Below, in pieces: positions 37,368 to 46,409 of a stretch of 64,000 bases of DNA (position 1 is its first letter; the number at the start of each line of letters is the position of its first letter). The stretch spans positions 1-64,000 of the forward strand of contig CAWJXK010000004.1 in NCBI GenBank assembly GCA_963846855.1, read 5' to 3'. This DNA comes from CAIWHR01 sp963846855 (GTDB lineage: Bacteria > Pseudomonadota > Gammaproteobacteria > Burkholderiales > Casimicrobiaceae). The notes beneath the pieces are model-generated. The model had not been told where the DNA came from. It worked only from the letters and a program-made list of their open reading frames with translations, and ran no database searches. A program made the translations under genes and the position numbers.

Positions 37368-38210
37368 TCAGCTCTTCACCGCGCCGGCGGTGAGCCCGCC
37401 TACCATGTAGCGTTTGAACGCGTAGTAGATGGCTGCGGGAGGCAGCGCGTAGACGAGGCCCGTGGTCATCAGCAGCTCCCACGGCGAGTCGTCAGCAGCC
37501 AGGAAGTTCCCGAGCGCGACGCCAAGCGTGATCTGCGTGTCCTTCGATAGCAGAAGGAACGCATAGAGGTACTCGTTCCACGCGAGCAGGAGTGCGTACG
37601 TACCGATCGCCACCAGCGACGGCGTCATCAAAGGCAGGTAGACGAGCCGGAACAGCTGCAGCGGCGACGCCCCGTCCATCTTCGCCGCTTCATCGAGCTC
37701 GTAGGGCAGCTTGTCGGACGCCTGTTTCAGCACCCAGATCGAGTACGGCGCCGCGATCGTCGTCATCGCCAGGATCAGCGACCACTGGCTGTTGAGCAGC
37801 CCGTACGCGCCCATCGTCTTGTACATCGGCACCGCAAGGAACGCCGCCGGGATGAAGTACGTGCACAGCGCGGCGTTCATGACGGCGCGCCCTCCGCGAA
37901 CCCTGAGGCGGCTGATCGCGAACGCAGCGCAGGTGGCGACGAACAGTGTGAGGAAGCCCACGGCGACCGCTATGATCAGCGAGTTCCACATTTGCAGCCA
38001 GAAGTGGTTGAGGTAGTAGTGCTCCTCAAAAAAGACGACCTTGAAATTGTGCAGCGTGGGGCTGTCGGGCCACAGCTTGCCGCTCATCGCCTTGTCCCTG
38101 GGCGAGATCGCGAACAGGACCAGGTGATAGATCGGCAGCATCGTCCAGATCAGCACCGGAACGCCGATCAAGAGCAGCTTCGCTTCCGCCGCAACATTCT
38201 TCAGCTTCAT
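37368..38210 (-). CDS. Carbohydrate ABC transporter permease (MalG family)
   Basis: 280 aa with six membrane segments. The EAA loop reads ELDEAAKMDGASPLQLFRLV, the coupling helix that docks on the ATPase. The start overlaps the other permease's stop (38207-38210, ATGA). Confidence 0.93.
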   Translation of the reverse strand: MKLKNVAAEAKLLLIGVPVLIWTMLPIYHLVLFAISPRDKAMSGKLWPDSPTLHNFKVVFFEEHYYLNHFWLQMWNSLIIAVAVGFLTLFVATCAAFAISRLRVRGGRAVMNAALCTYFIPAAFLAVPMYKTMGAYGLLNSQWSLILAMTTIAAPYSIWVLKQASDKLPYELDEAAKMDGASPLQLFRLVYLPLMTPSLVAIGTYALLLAWNEYLYAFLLLSKDTQITLGVALGNFLAADDSPWELLMTTGLVYALPPAAIYYAFKRYMVGGLTAGAVKS

Positions 38211-39082
38211 TTGGACAACCGCTTCATCATGAAATAGATCAGGGGCAGGATCGCCGGCAGCGCCACGATGATCGCCGCCATCGACAAATCGACCTGATCA
38301 AGACGCAGGTAGCGGATGCCCAGCGTCGCGAGCACGTGCGTGAGATCGGCCGGGCCGCCGCCGGTCAGCAGGTAAACGCTGTTGAAGTCCCCCATCGTCC
38401 AGATCATCGACAGGATCGTGCACGTGAGATAGAGCGTGCGCATCGACGGCCAGGTGATGAAGCGGAACTGCTGCCAGTTCGTGGCGCCGTCGACCGACGC
38501 GGCCTCGTAGTGCTCCGCGGGAATCGCGAGCCGGCCGGCAATCAGGATGAGCGTCCAGAACGGCAGCGACTTCCAGATGTGCATGAGCATCGCCATCGAC
38601 AGCGCAAGGGTCGGGTCATTGAGCCAGTTGGGGCCATCCGCGCCGCTGAAGCGGAAGATCAGCGAGTTGATCAGTCCCCACTCGGGATTCAGCATGAAAC
38701 GAACCGACAGGATCGTCGGGATCGACGGCACCGCCCACGGCAGGATGAACAGCAGCGAGAGCCATTTGATCCATGTCCGCGCCTGGATGAAGAATCCCGA
38801 CAGCACGAGCGCGATGATCATCTTGAGGTTGACGCCGATGAGCACGAACGCGATCGTGTTGAAGACCGAGCGCGCGAAGATCGGATCAGCGAACAGCTTC
38901 GTGTAGCTCGCCGGATGGCGCGCGATCCAGAGACCGTACCCGACCGGATACAGCACGAATACCAGGAAGACGAGAACGTACGGGGTGAGGAGGATCATCC
39001 CCCACTTCTGCCACGGAGACAGCGCCTTTCCCGCAGGGCCGGACGGTGCCCCGTTCACATCAGGAAGCGCGACAGTCGCCAT
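38207..39082 (-). CDS. Carbohydrate ABC transporter permease (MalF family)
   Basis: 291 aa, six membrane segments and an EAA loop AEHYEAASVDGATNWQQFRF. It forms the importer core with the MalG-like permease, translationally coupled by a 4-nt overlap. Confidence 0.93.
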   Translation of the reverse strand: MATVALPDVNGAPSGPAGKALSPWQKWGMILLTPYVLVFLVFVLYPVGYGLWIARHPASYTKLFADPIFARSVFNTIAFVLIGVNLKMIIALVLSGFFIQARTWIKWLSLLFILPWAVPSIPTILSVRFMLNPEWGLINSLIFRFSGADGPNWLNDPTLALSMAMLMHIWKSLPFWTLILIAGRLAIPAEHYEAASVDGATNWQQFRFITWPSMRTLYLTCTILSMIWTMGDFNSVYLLTGGGPADLTHVLATLGIRYLRLDQVDLSMAAIIVALPAILPLIYFMMKRLSK

Positions 39083-39171
39083 CGCCTGCTCTTCCGCTCA
39101 ACACAATGCGCCGGCGCGAACTGATAGCACGCTCACGCCGGCCGCACCGTTGTGCTGCGAGCCGTGGCCCG

Positions 39172-40548
39172 TCAGCCCGCCACCTGCTTGATGCGCGCGA
39201 TCATCTCGTCCACCGCCTTGTCCACGGGAACCTTGTCGGTGACGACGCGGTTCATGGCCTTTGCCCAGACGTTCTCGTTGTTGAGGATCGTGAACTTGTA
39301 GTTCTTCGTGAATTCGAACGTGACAGTACCAGCGCTGAACTGGTCGAATACGTCCTTGCGGTGCGGGTCCACCTGCCAGAACGAGCTGGCGGCGCCCGAT
39401 TTGGTCACGGGGAACCAGCGCCCGAGCGAGCCCTCTACGTAAGGCTGAAGATTCTCATCCTGCAACAGGAACGCGACGAACTCCTTCGCCCGTTTCTTGT
39501 TCTTGGATCCTTCGAAGATCACGCCGGTCTTGACCGCCGCGCGATACACCATCTTCGAGCCATCGGGCTTGTTCGGGAAGCCGGCGGTGGCGATCAGCTC
39601 GTCGTAGTTCTTCTTCGCCTGCGCGCGCTGCTCGGTAGTAAGCGTGGTGTTGTTCGCGTCGTCGAGCCACTTGGCAACGATCGAGATCGTCGCGTTGTGC
39701 GTCATGATGATCGTCTTGTTGTGGAATGCGACATTGTTGTCCGGGTCCTTCCACGACGTCGACGAGGGCGGCGTGCAGCCCTTGATGTACGGCTCCGTGT
39801 AATCCTTCATTGCATCGATCAGACCCTGCCTCACCTTCGGGTCGTCGACGAGCAGCTTGCCATTGTCGTCGACCATCTTGACGTTGTGCGCGTCGGCGAA
39901 CGTGAGGAACGAGTAGAACGAGTCGCTTGAGTCCACTCCCATCGGGAACCCGGTCGCGTAGACGCGCGCGCCCGTCTTCTGGCGATACGCCGGCTGCACC
40001 TTGTCGCACCAGAATGACCAGTAGGCCTTCCATCCGCTGGGAAGGTCCGACGGTTTGAAGCCCGCCGCGCCCAGCATATCGATCCAGTACTGGATGTGCA
40101 TCGTCTGCTGTTTCAGCGGAAATGCGTAGTACGCCTTCTTCCTGGTCTTGTCGTTGTAGAGGTACGTCGTTTCGACGGTGTTCTTGAGAAACTTGTCCTT
40201 TATCGGCGCGAGAATATCCGAGAGGTCCTCGAGCTTGCCGTCGTGGGCCCACTTGCCGGTGACCTGGAAGTCATAGACATCGGCGTAGGCGACGTCAGGC
40301 GGCGTCCCCGCATCGAGCGCGGCGACGGTCTTGGGAATCATGTCCTGTACCGGGTATTGCGACAGATCGACCTTGATGCCGGTCTTCGTCTCGAACTTCT
40401 TGATCGCCGCGAACAGCGCGTCGTCCTCGGACTTGTAGAAACCCTTGACCCACCAGACGGTGAGCGTTTCCTGCGCCAAGGCGGGCGCCGCGACCAGAAG
40501 CATCGCCGCGGCCACGAAAGCGGCCGCGAACCTCGTGAATATCCTCAT
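39172..40548 (-). CDS. Extracellular solute-binding protein, family 1
   Basis: 458 aa with signal peptide MRIFTRFAAAFVAAAMLLVA ending PALA. The mature start QETLTVWWVKGFYKSEDD is typical of sugar-binding proteins; NKTIIMTHNATIS and KKRAKEFVAFLLQDENLQP are typical later segments. ATG 40548 follows GGAGGAG with 4-nt spacing. First gene of the importer operon (binding protein, two permeases, ATPase, dehydratase). The ligand is likely a sugar, sugar oligomer or sugar acid given the catabolic genes around it. Confidence 0.92.
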   Translation of the reverse strand: MRIFTRFAAAFVAAAMLLVAAPALAQETLTVWWVKGFYKSEDDALFAAIKKFETKTGIKVDLSQYPVQDMIPKTVAALDAGTPPDVAYADVYDFQVTGKWAHDGKLEDLSDILAPIKDKFLKNTVETTYLYNDKTRKKAYYAFPLKQQTMHIQYWIDMLGAAGFKPSDLPSGWKAYWSFWCDKVQPAYRQKTGARVYATGFPMGVDSSDSFYSFLTFADAHNVKMVDDNGKLLVDDPKVRQGLIDAMKDYTEPYIKGCTPPSSTSWKDPDNNVAFHNKTIIMTHNATISIVAKWLDDANNTTLTTEQRAQAKKNYDELIATAGFPNKPDGSKMVYRAAVKTGVIFEGSKNKKRAKEFVAFLLQDENLQPYVEGSLGRWFPVTKSGAASSFWQVDPHRKDVFDQFSAGTVTFEFTKNYKFTILNNENVWAKAMNRVVTDKVPVDKAVDEMIARIKQVAG

Positions 40549-40569
40549 CGACTCCTCCATGTGAAAAAA

Positions 40570-40598
40570 CGGTTCTCTCAACCGGTATTGTTATTATC
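40570..40598 (-). promoter_or_regulatory. Candidate promoter and operator for the importer operon
   Basis: Reading on the minus strand, GATAAT (40598-40593) fits a -10. Just downstream, near the expected transcription start, is the inverted repeat CGGTT-ctctc-AACCG (40584-40570), well placed to block transcription. No clear -35. The binding regulator is unknown. Confidence 0.4.
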
Positions 40599-40715
40599 GG
40601 CACGAGCGTACGGTCTGCCTTCCCGAGTGTCAATCTCCGGAAGCCATCAATACGCCGCCATTTGACCCGCCGCGAAATTCCGGCATCCCCGGTGGGCGCG
40701 GTCACCCGCGGCCCA

Positions 40716-42239
40716 TCACATCACTGCGCCCACGTACCAGGGCACGAACTCGCTCTGGCCATAGCCGTGGCGCTCACTCTTGGACTTGTGACCCGAAGCC
40801 GTCTCGAGCAGCAACCGGAAGAGCCGATCCCCTGTCTCGTCTATCGTTGCGGTACCGTCGGCGATCTCGCCGCAGTTGAGGTCGATGTCCTCCTCCTGCT
40901 TCACCCACAATGGCGTGTTGGTCGAGAGCTTGAGCGACGGCGCGGGCGCGCATCCGTACGCGGAGCCGCGCCCGGTCGTGAACACGATCATGTTAGCGCC
41001 GCCGGCGACCTGGCCGGTCGCCGACACGGGATCGTAGCCCGGCGTGTCCATGAACACGAAGCCCTTGGCGGTGACGGGCTGCGCGTATTCGTACACGTCG
41101 ACGAGATTGGTCGTCCCGCCCTTCGCCACGGCGCCCAGCGATTTCTCGAGGATCGTCGTGAGCCCGCCGGCCTTGTTGCCCGGCGACGGATTGTTGTTCA
41201 TGTCGCCGCGCTCGCGTGTCGTGTAATCCTCCCACCAGCGGATGCGCTCGATCAATTTCTCGCCGACCTCGCGCGACAGTGCGCGACGCGTCAGCAGATG
41301 CTCGGCGCCGTAGATCTCCGGTGTTTCCGAGAGAATTGCCGTGCCACCGTGGCGCACCAGCGTGTCGACCGCGGCGCCCAGCGCGGGATTCGCCGTGATG
41401 CCCGAGTAGCCGTCCGAGCCCCCGCACTGCAGGCCGATGACGAGATGGGATGCGGGCACCGGCGTGCGCCGCACCGCGTTCGCGGCGGGCAACATTGCCT
41501 CGACCTGCTCGACGCCGCGCGCGATCGACTTTGCGGTACCGCCGGTATCCTGGATGCTGTACGTGACAAGCCGCGGACCTTCCGTCAGCGACTCCGCGCC
41601 GAGGAGCGCGCTGATCTGATTCGCCTCGCACCCCAGTCCGACGATCAGCACGGCGGCGAAATTCGGGTGCCGTGCGTAGCCGCCGAGCGTGCGGCGCAAT
41701 ATCGCCATGCCGTCACCCTTGGTGTCCATGCCGCAGCCGCTGCCGTGGGTCAGCGCGACGACGCCGTCGACATTGGGGTATGCGGAGAGCCTTTCGCGCC
41801 TGAAATGATCGGCGATTCCGCGCGCGACGGTGGCCGAGCAGTTGACCGTCGACAGGATGCCGATGTAGTTGCGCGTCGCCACCCGGCCGTCGTCGCGGAC
41901 GATGCCGTCGAACGTCACCGGGGTTGGCGCATATTGCGTCGGCTTCGCGTCGACGCCGAAGGCGTAATCGCGGTCGAAGCGCCCCATCTCCAGGTTGTGC
42001 AGATGCACGTGCTCGCCGGCGGCGATGTCGCGGCTCGCGAAACCGATGATCTGGTTGTAGCGCTTGACCGGCGACCCCGCAGGGATCGCGTGCGTCGCCA
42101 TCTTGTGCCCCACGGGAACGAGCCCCGCGACGGTCACGTCCTCGTCGGCGACCCGGGTGCCGCCGATAAGCTGCGTGCGGGCGATGACGACGTCGTCGTC
42201 GGGATGCAGGCGAATGGTGAGCGAGGCGCGGGTGAGCAT
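40716..42239 (-). CDS. UxaA/GarD-type altronate or galactarate dehydratase
   Basis: 507 aa. An N-terminal SAF-like domain (about 1-95, including GHKMATHAI) is followed by the catalytic core with GRVATRNYIGILSTVNCSAT, THGSGCGMD, GLGCEANQI and GLQCGGSDGYSGITANP. This is the iron-dependent altronate/galactarate dehydratase family. The position beside an idonate/galactonate-type alcohol dehydrogenase suggests a hexonate or aldarate substrate. The exact sugar acid cannot be told. Confidence 0.88.
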   Translation of the reverse strand: MLTRASLTIRLHPDDDVVIARTQLIGGTRVADEDVTVAGLVPVGHKMATHAIPAGSPVKRYNQIIGFASRDIAAGEHVHLHNLEMGRFDRDYAFGVDAKPTQYAPTPVTFDGIVRDDGRVATRNYIGILSTVNCSATVARGIADHFRRERLSAYPNVDGVVALTHGSGCGMDTKGDGMAILRRTLGGYARHPNFAAVLIVGLGCEANQISALLGAESLTEGPRLVTYSIQDTGGTAKSIARGVEQVEAMLPAANAVRRTPVPASHLVIGLQCGGSDGYSGITANPALGAAVDTLVRHGGTAILSETPEIYGAEHLLTRRALSREVGEKLIERIRWWEDYTTRERGDMNNNPSPGNKAGGLTTILEKSLGAVAKGGTTNLVDVYEYAQPVTAKGFVFMDTPGYDPVSATGQVAGGANMIVFTTGRGSAYGCAPAPSLKLSTNTPLWVKQEEDIDLNCGEIADGTATIDETGDRLFRLLLETASGHKSKSERHGYGQSEFVPWYVGAVM

Positions 42240-42260
42240 GTGAATCCTTTCCGCGGGGCG

Positions 42261-43286
42261 TCAGGCCCCGACGACCTGAACCTTCGTGCTCGTCGTCTTG
42301 TCAGCCGCCGCGTGGAACGCAGCGACGGCATCTTTCAGCGGATACTGGCCCGACAGCAGCGGGCGCACGTCGACGCGCCGCGTCGACAGGTAATCGACGG
42401 CCCAGTCGAACTCGATCCCCCAGCGGAACGCGCCGCGCAGGTCGAGCTCCTTGGCCATCAGCTCGTTGACGACGAATGGCAATGGCTCGTGCGGCAGCGT
42501 GCCGATTTGGACCACGACGCCGCCGCGCTTCACCGCGGCGACGCAGGACTTGAGCGCGTTGAAGTTTCCGGAGACTTCGTAGGCGACGTCGTACTGCGGC
42601 TTCGCGAGCGCGTCAGCGTCACGGTCGGCGCGCAGCACGACGTCCGCGCCGGCGGCCCTTGCCTGCGCGAGCGGCCGTTCGAGCACGTCGGACACGGTGA
42701 CGTGCGAAGCGCCCGCGAGCCGCGCGGCCATGACGGTGAGGCAGCCGATCGTTCCGGCGCCGGTGACGAGCACCGACTTGCCGAGCAGGTCGCCGCCGCG
42801 GTTGACGCCGTGCAGCGCGACGGCGAGCGGCTCGGCGAAAGCGATCTCGCCGAGCGTTGCGTCCCCCGCCACCGGATAGCACTGCCGCTCGCCCATGACG
42901 AAGAACTCCTGGAACATGCCCTGCACGTGCGGGAACAGGCTCGCGCTGCCGAGGAATTTCATCGAGGTGCAAAGATGCTCGCGCCCCTGCCGGCAATACG
43001 GGCAGCGGCCGCAGGCATGCGACGGGGAGATCGCGACCCGGTCGCCGGTCGCCACTCGCGTCACGCCGACCCCTACTGCCTCGACGACGCCGGACGCCTC
43101 GTGTCCCGGAATCAGCGGCTCGCGCACGACGAAGCTGCCGTTGCGGCCTTCGAAATAATAGTGGAGATCGGAACCGCAGATGCCTCCGGCGCCGAGGCGC
43201 AGCAGCACCTCGCCGGGGCCGGGCGATGGCGTGTCGGCGGTTTCAATCCGGAGATCGTCCTTGGCGTGAATGCGGCAGGCGAGCAT
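42261..43286 (-). CDS. Zinc-dependent alcohol dehydrogenase (L-idonate 5-dehydrogenase-like)
   Basis: 341 aa. Catalytic zinc ligands Cys37 (GGICGSDLHYY) and His62-Glu63 (IPGHEASG); structural zinc cysteines 92, 95, 98 and 106 (CGRCPYCRQGREHLC). The nucleotide fold is VLVTGAGTIGCLTV. SDLHYYFEGRNG is typical of L-idonate/galactonate dehydrogenase-like enzymes. It follows the regulator gene and precedes the UxaA-type gene by 21 nt, forming an operon. Confidence 0.88.
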   Translation of the reverse strand: MLACRIHAKDDLRIETADTPSPGPGEVLLRLGAGGICGSDLHYYFEGRNGSFVVREPLIPGHEASGVVEAVGVGVTRVATGDRVAISPSHACGRCPYCRQGREHLCTSMKFLGSASLFPHVQGMFQEFFVMGERQCYPVAGDATLGEIAFAEPLAVALHGVNRGGDLLGKSVLVTGAGTIGCLTVMAARLAGASHVTVSDVLERPLAQARAAGADVVLRADRDADALAKPQYDVAYEVSGNFNALKSCVAAVKRGGVVVQIGTLPHEPLPFVVNELMAKELDLRGAFRWGIEFDWAVDYLSTRRVDVRPLLSGQYPLKDAVAAFHAAADKTTSTKVQVVGA

Positions 43287-43344
43287 GGCGATGTTCCTTT
43301 CCTTCGCGCACCGTGTCGGGCGGCGCGCCCAATGGTCCGCGGAA

Positions 43345-44067
43345 TCAGTGCAGCGCGTCCCAGCCAGTGTTGAAGCGCTTGTACGCGCGGTTCAGGTGTC
43401 GCTGCATCGCGGCACGCGCGCCCGGGACGTCGCGTGCCGCGATCGACTTCAGCACGGCGCGGTGCTCCGCGATCGCCGCCGTCCACAACGTCGGCGAGTC
43501 ATAGTGATGCTCGAGCTGCTTGTAGAGCGGGCCGGCGCGCTCCTCCCACAGCATCTTGACGACGGCGACCAGCGCGCCGTTCCCGGTGGCCTCGGCGATC
43601 CGCAGATGAAACAGCCGATCGCCGGCCAGAGGCTGCTGCCGCTCCGTCAGATCGCGCTGCATGTCTTCCAGCGCCTCTTCCATCGACGCCACCTGCGTCT
43701 TCTTCGCGGATTTTGCGGCCAGCGCAGCACACTCGGCTTCGATCACGTAGCGCGCACGCAGAAGCTCGAACGGTCCCGCCGCCGCGTCTCCCTCGCCGCC
43801 GCTCGCCGCGCCGCCAAGGCCGCCGGCCCGGCGCGTGGGGCCCAGCACGTAAATGCCGGAGCCGATGCGCACCTCGACCAGGCCCTCGACCTCCAGCGCG
43901 ATCAGCGCCTCGCGCACGGACGGCCGTGAGACGCCAAGCTGCCGCGCGAGATCGCGCTCGGGCGGAAGGCGCGCGCCCGCGGGAAATTCACCGGACGCGA
44001 TCTGGGTGCGGATCTGCTCGGCGATCTGCCGGTAAAGGCGCCGGGGCTCGATGCTCTGGAAAGGCAT
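43345..44067 (-). CDS. FadR-subfamily GntR transcriptional regulator
   Basis: 240 aa from ATG 44067 (MPFQSIEPRRLYRQIAEQIR). Winged helix at residues 8-77: LPPERDLARQLGVSRPSVRE with the arginine-rich recognition helix, then the wing GLVEVRIGSGIYV. The C-terminal half is an FCD ligand-binding domain (HLRIAEATGNGALVAVV...EHRAVLKSIAARD). Such regulators usually repress sugar-acid genes until the acid binds. A matching TGGT-N3-ACCA operator lies in the divergent region upstream. Confidence 0.92.
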   Translation of the reverse strand: MPFQSIEPRRLYRQIAEQIRTQIASGEFPAGARLPPERDLARQLGVSRPSVREALIALEVEGLVEVRIGSGIYVLGPTRRAGGLGGAASGGEGDAAAGPFELLRARYVIEAECAALAAKSAKKTQVASMEEALEDMQRDLTERQQPLAGDRLFHLRIAEATGNGALVAVVKMLWEERAGPLYKQLEHHYDSPTLWTAAIAEHRAVLKSIAARDVPGARAAMQRHLNRAYKRFNTGWDALH

Positions 44068-44157
44068 TGCTTCGGGACTCAGGTATCGCGGCGCGACGAC
44101 CGGCACCCGTCCGGATGCGGCCGCGACCGAAGGTCGGAGGCTAATCCCCACCCGTGA

Positions 44158-44180
44158 ATTGGTCAAGTGGTATGACCAAT
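44158..44180. promoter_or_regulatory. GntR/FadR-type operator in the divergent control region
   Basis: ATTGGTCA (44158-44165) and TGACCAAT (44173-44180) are a perfect 8-bp inverted repeat. Overlapping it is TGGTATGACCA (44168-44178), which fits the TGGT-N3-ACCA core bound by FadR-type GntR proteins. It sits 91 nt upstream of the regulator start and 69 nt upstream of the dehydratase start, so one regulator could control both directions. Confidence 0.75.
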
Positions 44181-44248
44181 TTTCGTTCGGGGAAGCGTAC
44201 AATCGCCGCTCCGGCGCCGCTCGCCCTTCGCCCGTCCCGATCCGCTCG

Positions 44249-45508
44249 ATGTCCGCCACCACGATCTCCGCGATCCGCGCCACGCCGGTCACGGTGCCGC
44301 TCGAGGCACCGATCCTGCACAGCAACGGCGCGCACTGGGGCCGCTTCGTGCGCACGATCGTCGAGGTCGAGACCGCCGACGGGCACGTGGGTCTCGGCGA
44401 GATGGGCGGAGGCGGCGAGGACGCCGCGCGCGCGTTCGCGGCACTCGCCGACTACCTCAAGGGCCACGACGTGTTCCGGCTCGAGGCGATGCGCTTCGCG
44501 ATCTGCAACCCGACGGCGAGCCTCTACAACAACCGCACCCAGCTTCACGCCGCGATCGAGTTCGCCTGCCTCGACATCATCGGGAAGAAGCTCGGCGTGC
44601 CGGTGCACGCGTTCCTCGGCGGGAAGCTGCGCGACGAGGTCGAGTTCGCGAGCTACCTTTTCTTTCGCTACAACGACCCGGTGACCCGGCGCGGCGAAGT
44701 GCGCACGCCCGAGCAGCTCGTCGCCCATGCGCGCGAACTCGTGGCCGCGCACGGCTTCCGCGTGCACAAGCTCAAGGGCGGCGTGTATCCGCCGGCGCAC
44801 GAGCTCGCCTGCTATCGCGCGCTGGCCGCCGCCTTTCCGGACGGGCGCTTTCGCTATGACCCCAACAGCGCGCTGTCGCTCGCCGACGCGATCGACTTCG
44901 GACGCGGCATCCTCGACCTTCGCAACGACTATTTCGAGGACCCCGTATGGGGCCTGACCCAGCTCGCGCGGCTCAAGGAATTCGTGCCGCTGCCGACGGC
45001 GACCAATACGGTCGTCGTGAATTTCGAGCAGCTCGCCGCCAACGTCGCGATGCGCGCCGTCGACGTGATCCTGCTCGACACGACGTTCTGGGGCGGGATC
45101 CGCCCATGCATCAAGGCCGCGGGCGTCTGCGAGACAATGGGGCTCGGCGTCGCCGTGCACAGCTCGGGCGAGCTCGGCATCCAGCTCGCGACGATGCTGC
45201 ATCTGGGCGCCGTGCTGCCCAACTTGGGCTACGCCGCGGACGCGCACTACCATCACCTCGCCGACGACGTGATCGCGGGCGGAAAGATGCGCTACGTCAA
45301 CGGCGCGATCCGCGTCCCGGATGGCCCGGGGCTCGGCGTCGAACTCGATCGCGACAAGCTCGCGCGCTACCATGAGCTTTTTCGCGAACTGGGAAGCTAT
45401 CCCTACGATCGCGATCCGGGACGGCCGGGCTGGTATCCGCTGATTCCGAACGCCGATTGGGCAGATCCCGCGCGATCGTTGACGCCGGGACTCAAACCGG
45501 GACATTGA
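44249..45508 (+). CDS. Enolase-superfamily dehydratase, glucarate dehydratase subgroup
   Basis: 419 aa. Active-site pieces: Lys174 and Lys176 in HKLKGG; metal ligands Asp204 (YDPNSA), Glu230 (YFEDP) and Asn253 (TATNT); Asp277 and His304 (VHSSGELG) as the general base dyad. Asn as third ligand marks the glucarate dehydratase subgroup rather than mandelate racemase or fuconate dehydratase. Typical glucarate dehydratases are slightly longer and the N-terminal capping region here differs, so the true acid-sugar is uncertain. First gene of the plus-strand operon. Confidence 0.82.
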   Translation: MSATTISAIRATPVTVPLEAPILHSNGAHWGRFVRTIVEVETADGHVGLGEMGGGGEDAARAFAALADYLKGHDVFRLEAMRFAICNPTASLYNNRTQLHAAIEFACLDIIGKKLGVPVHAFLGGKLRDEVEFASYLFFRYNDPVTRRGEVRTPEQLVAHARELVAAHGFRVHKLKGGVYPPAHELACYRALAAAFPDGRFRYDPNSALSLADAIDFGRGILDLRNDYFEDPVWGLTQLARLKEFVPLPTATNTVVVNFEQLAANVAMRAVDVILLDTTFWGGIRPCIKAAGVCETMGLGVAVHSSGELGIQLATMLHLGAVLPNLGYAADAHYHHLADDVIAGGKMRYVNGAIRVPDGPGLGVELDRDKLARYHELFRELGSYPYDRDPGRPGWYPLIPNADWADPARSLTPGLKPGH

Positions 45509-45544
45509 GCGAAATCACGGCGCAACGCAGGCGGGAGATCGGCA

Positions 45545-46288
45545 ATGAACGGAAGGCTTGCGGGCAAGACCGCGTTCATCACCGCAGCGGGCCAGGGCAT
45601 CGGCCGCGCGACCGCCCTGGCGATGGCGGCCGAGGGCGCGCAGGTCCACGCGACCGACGTCAACCCGAAGTTCGTCGCGGCGCTCGCGGGCACGGCCAAC
45701 ATCACGCCGAGCGTGCTCGACGTGCTGGACGACGCGGCGGTCGCGAAGGCGATCGCCGGACTGCTCTCGCCGCTGGACGTGCTGTTCAACTGCGCGGGAT
45801 TCGTCCACAACGGCACGATCCTCGACTGCACGCCGAAGGACTGGGAATTCAGCTTCAACCTCAACGTGCGCGCGATGTACGTGGCCATCCGCGCGGCGCT
45901 GCCAAAAATGCTCGAGAAGGGTGGCGGCAGCATCATCAACATGGCGTCGATCGCGTCGTCGCTCAAGGGACTGCCGAACCGGTTCGTCTACGGCGCGTCG
46001 AAGGCGGCGGTCGTCGGGCTCACCAAGGCCGTGGCCGCAGACTTCGTCACGCGCGGCATCCGCTGCAACGCGATCGCACCGGGCACCGTCGACACGCCTT
46101 CGCTGGCGGATCGCATCGGCGCGTTCGCCGATCCCGCCGAGGCGCGCAAGGCGTTCATCGCGCGCCAGCCGATGGGACGACTCGCCAAGGCCGAGGAGAT
46201 CGCGCCGCTGGTCGTGTTTCTCGCCTCCGACGAATCCGCCTTCGTGACCGGCAATGTGTATTCGGTCGACGGAGGCATGACGATTTAG
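45545..46288 (+). CDS. SDR oxidoreductase (2-keto-3-deoxy-sugar-acid dehydrogenase-like)
   Basis: 247 aa. Cofactor motif TAAGQGIGRATA, NNAG-equivalent NCAGFVHNG, catalytic Ser in IINMASIASS and YGASKAA. It resembles 2-keto-3-deoxy-L-fuconate dehydrogenase and its BDH2/DHRS6 relatives. With the FAH hydrolase downstream it would give a 2,4-diketo-3-deoxy acid that the hydrolase cleaves. GGGAG lies 8 nt before ATG 45545. Confidence 0.85.
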   Translation: MNGRLAGKTAFITAAGQGIGRATALAMAAEGAQVHATDVNPKFVAALAGTANITPSVLDVLDDAAVAKAIAGLLSPLDVLFNCAGFVHNGTILDCTPKDWEFSFNLNVRAMYVAIRAALPKMLEKGGGSIINMASIASSLKGLPNRFVYGASKAAVVGLTKAVAADFVTRGIRCNAIAPGTVDTPSLADRIGAFADPAEARKAFIARQPMGRLAKAEEIAPLVVFLASDESAFVTGNVYSVDGGMTI

Positions 46289-46365
46289 TCGTCATTCCCG
46301 CGAACGCGGGAATCCAGTGTCTTTCGACGAACGACGCTGGGTCCCCGCCTGCGCGGGGACGACGG
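46289..46365. repeat. Pair of inverted REP-like palindromes (BIME-like)
   Basis: Copy A at 46289-46320 reads, in reverse, as ACACTGGATTCCCGCGTTCG followed by CGGGAATGACGAC; copy B at 46334-46365 reads forward as ACGCTGGGTCCCCGCCTGCG followed by CGGGGACGACGG. They are 13 nt apart and begin at the SDR stop codon, upstream of the FAH gene. The pair may limit read-through or stabilise the SDR message. Related to the copy in lptE. Confidence 0.8.
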
Positions 46366-46409
46366 CGTGAAGTTTTGTTGCCAATTGGATTGGACAACGG
46401 GAGAACAAC

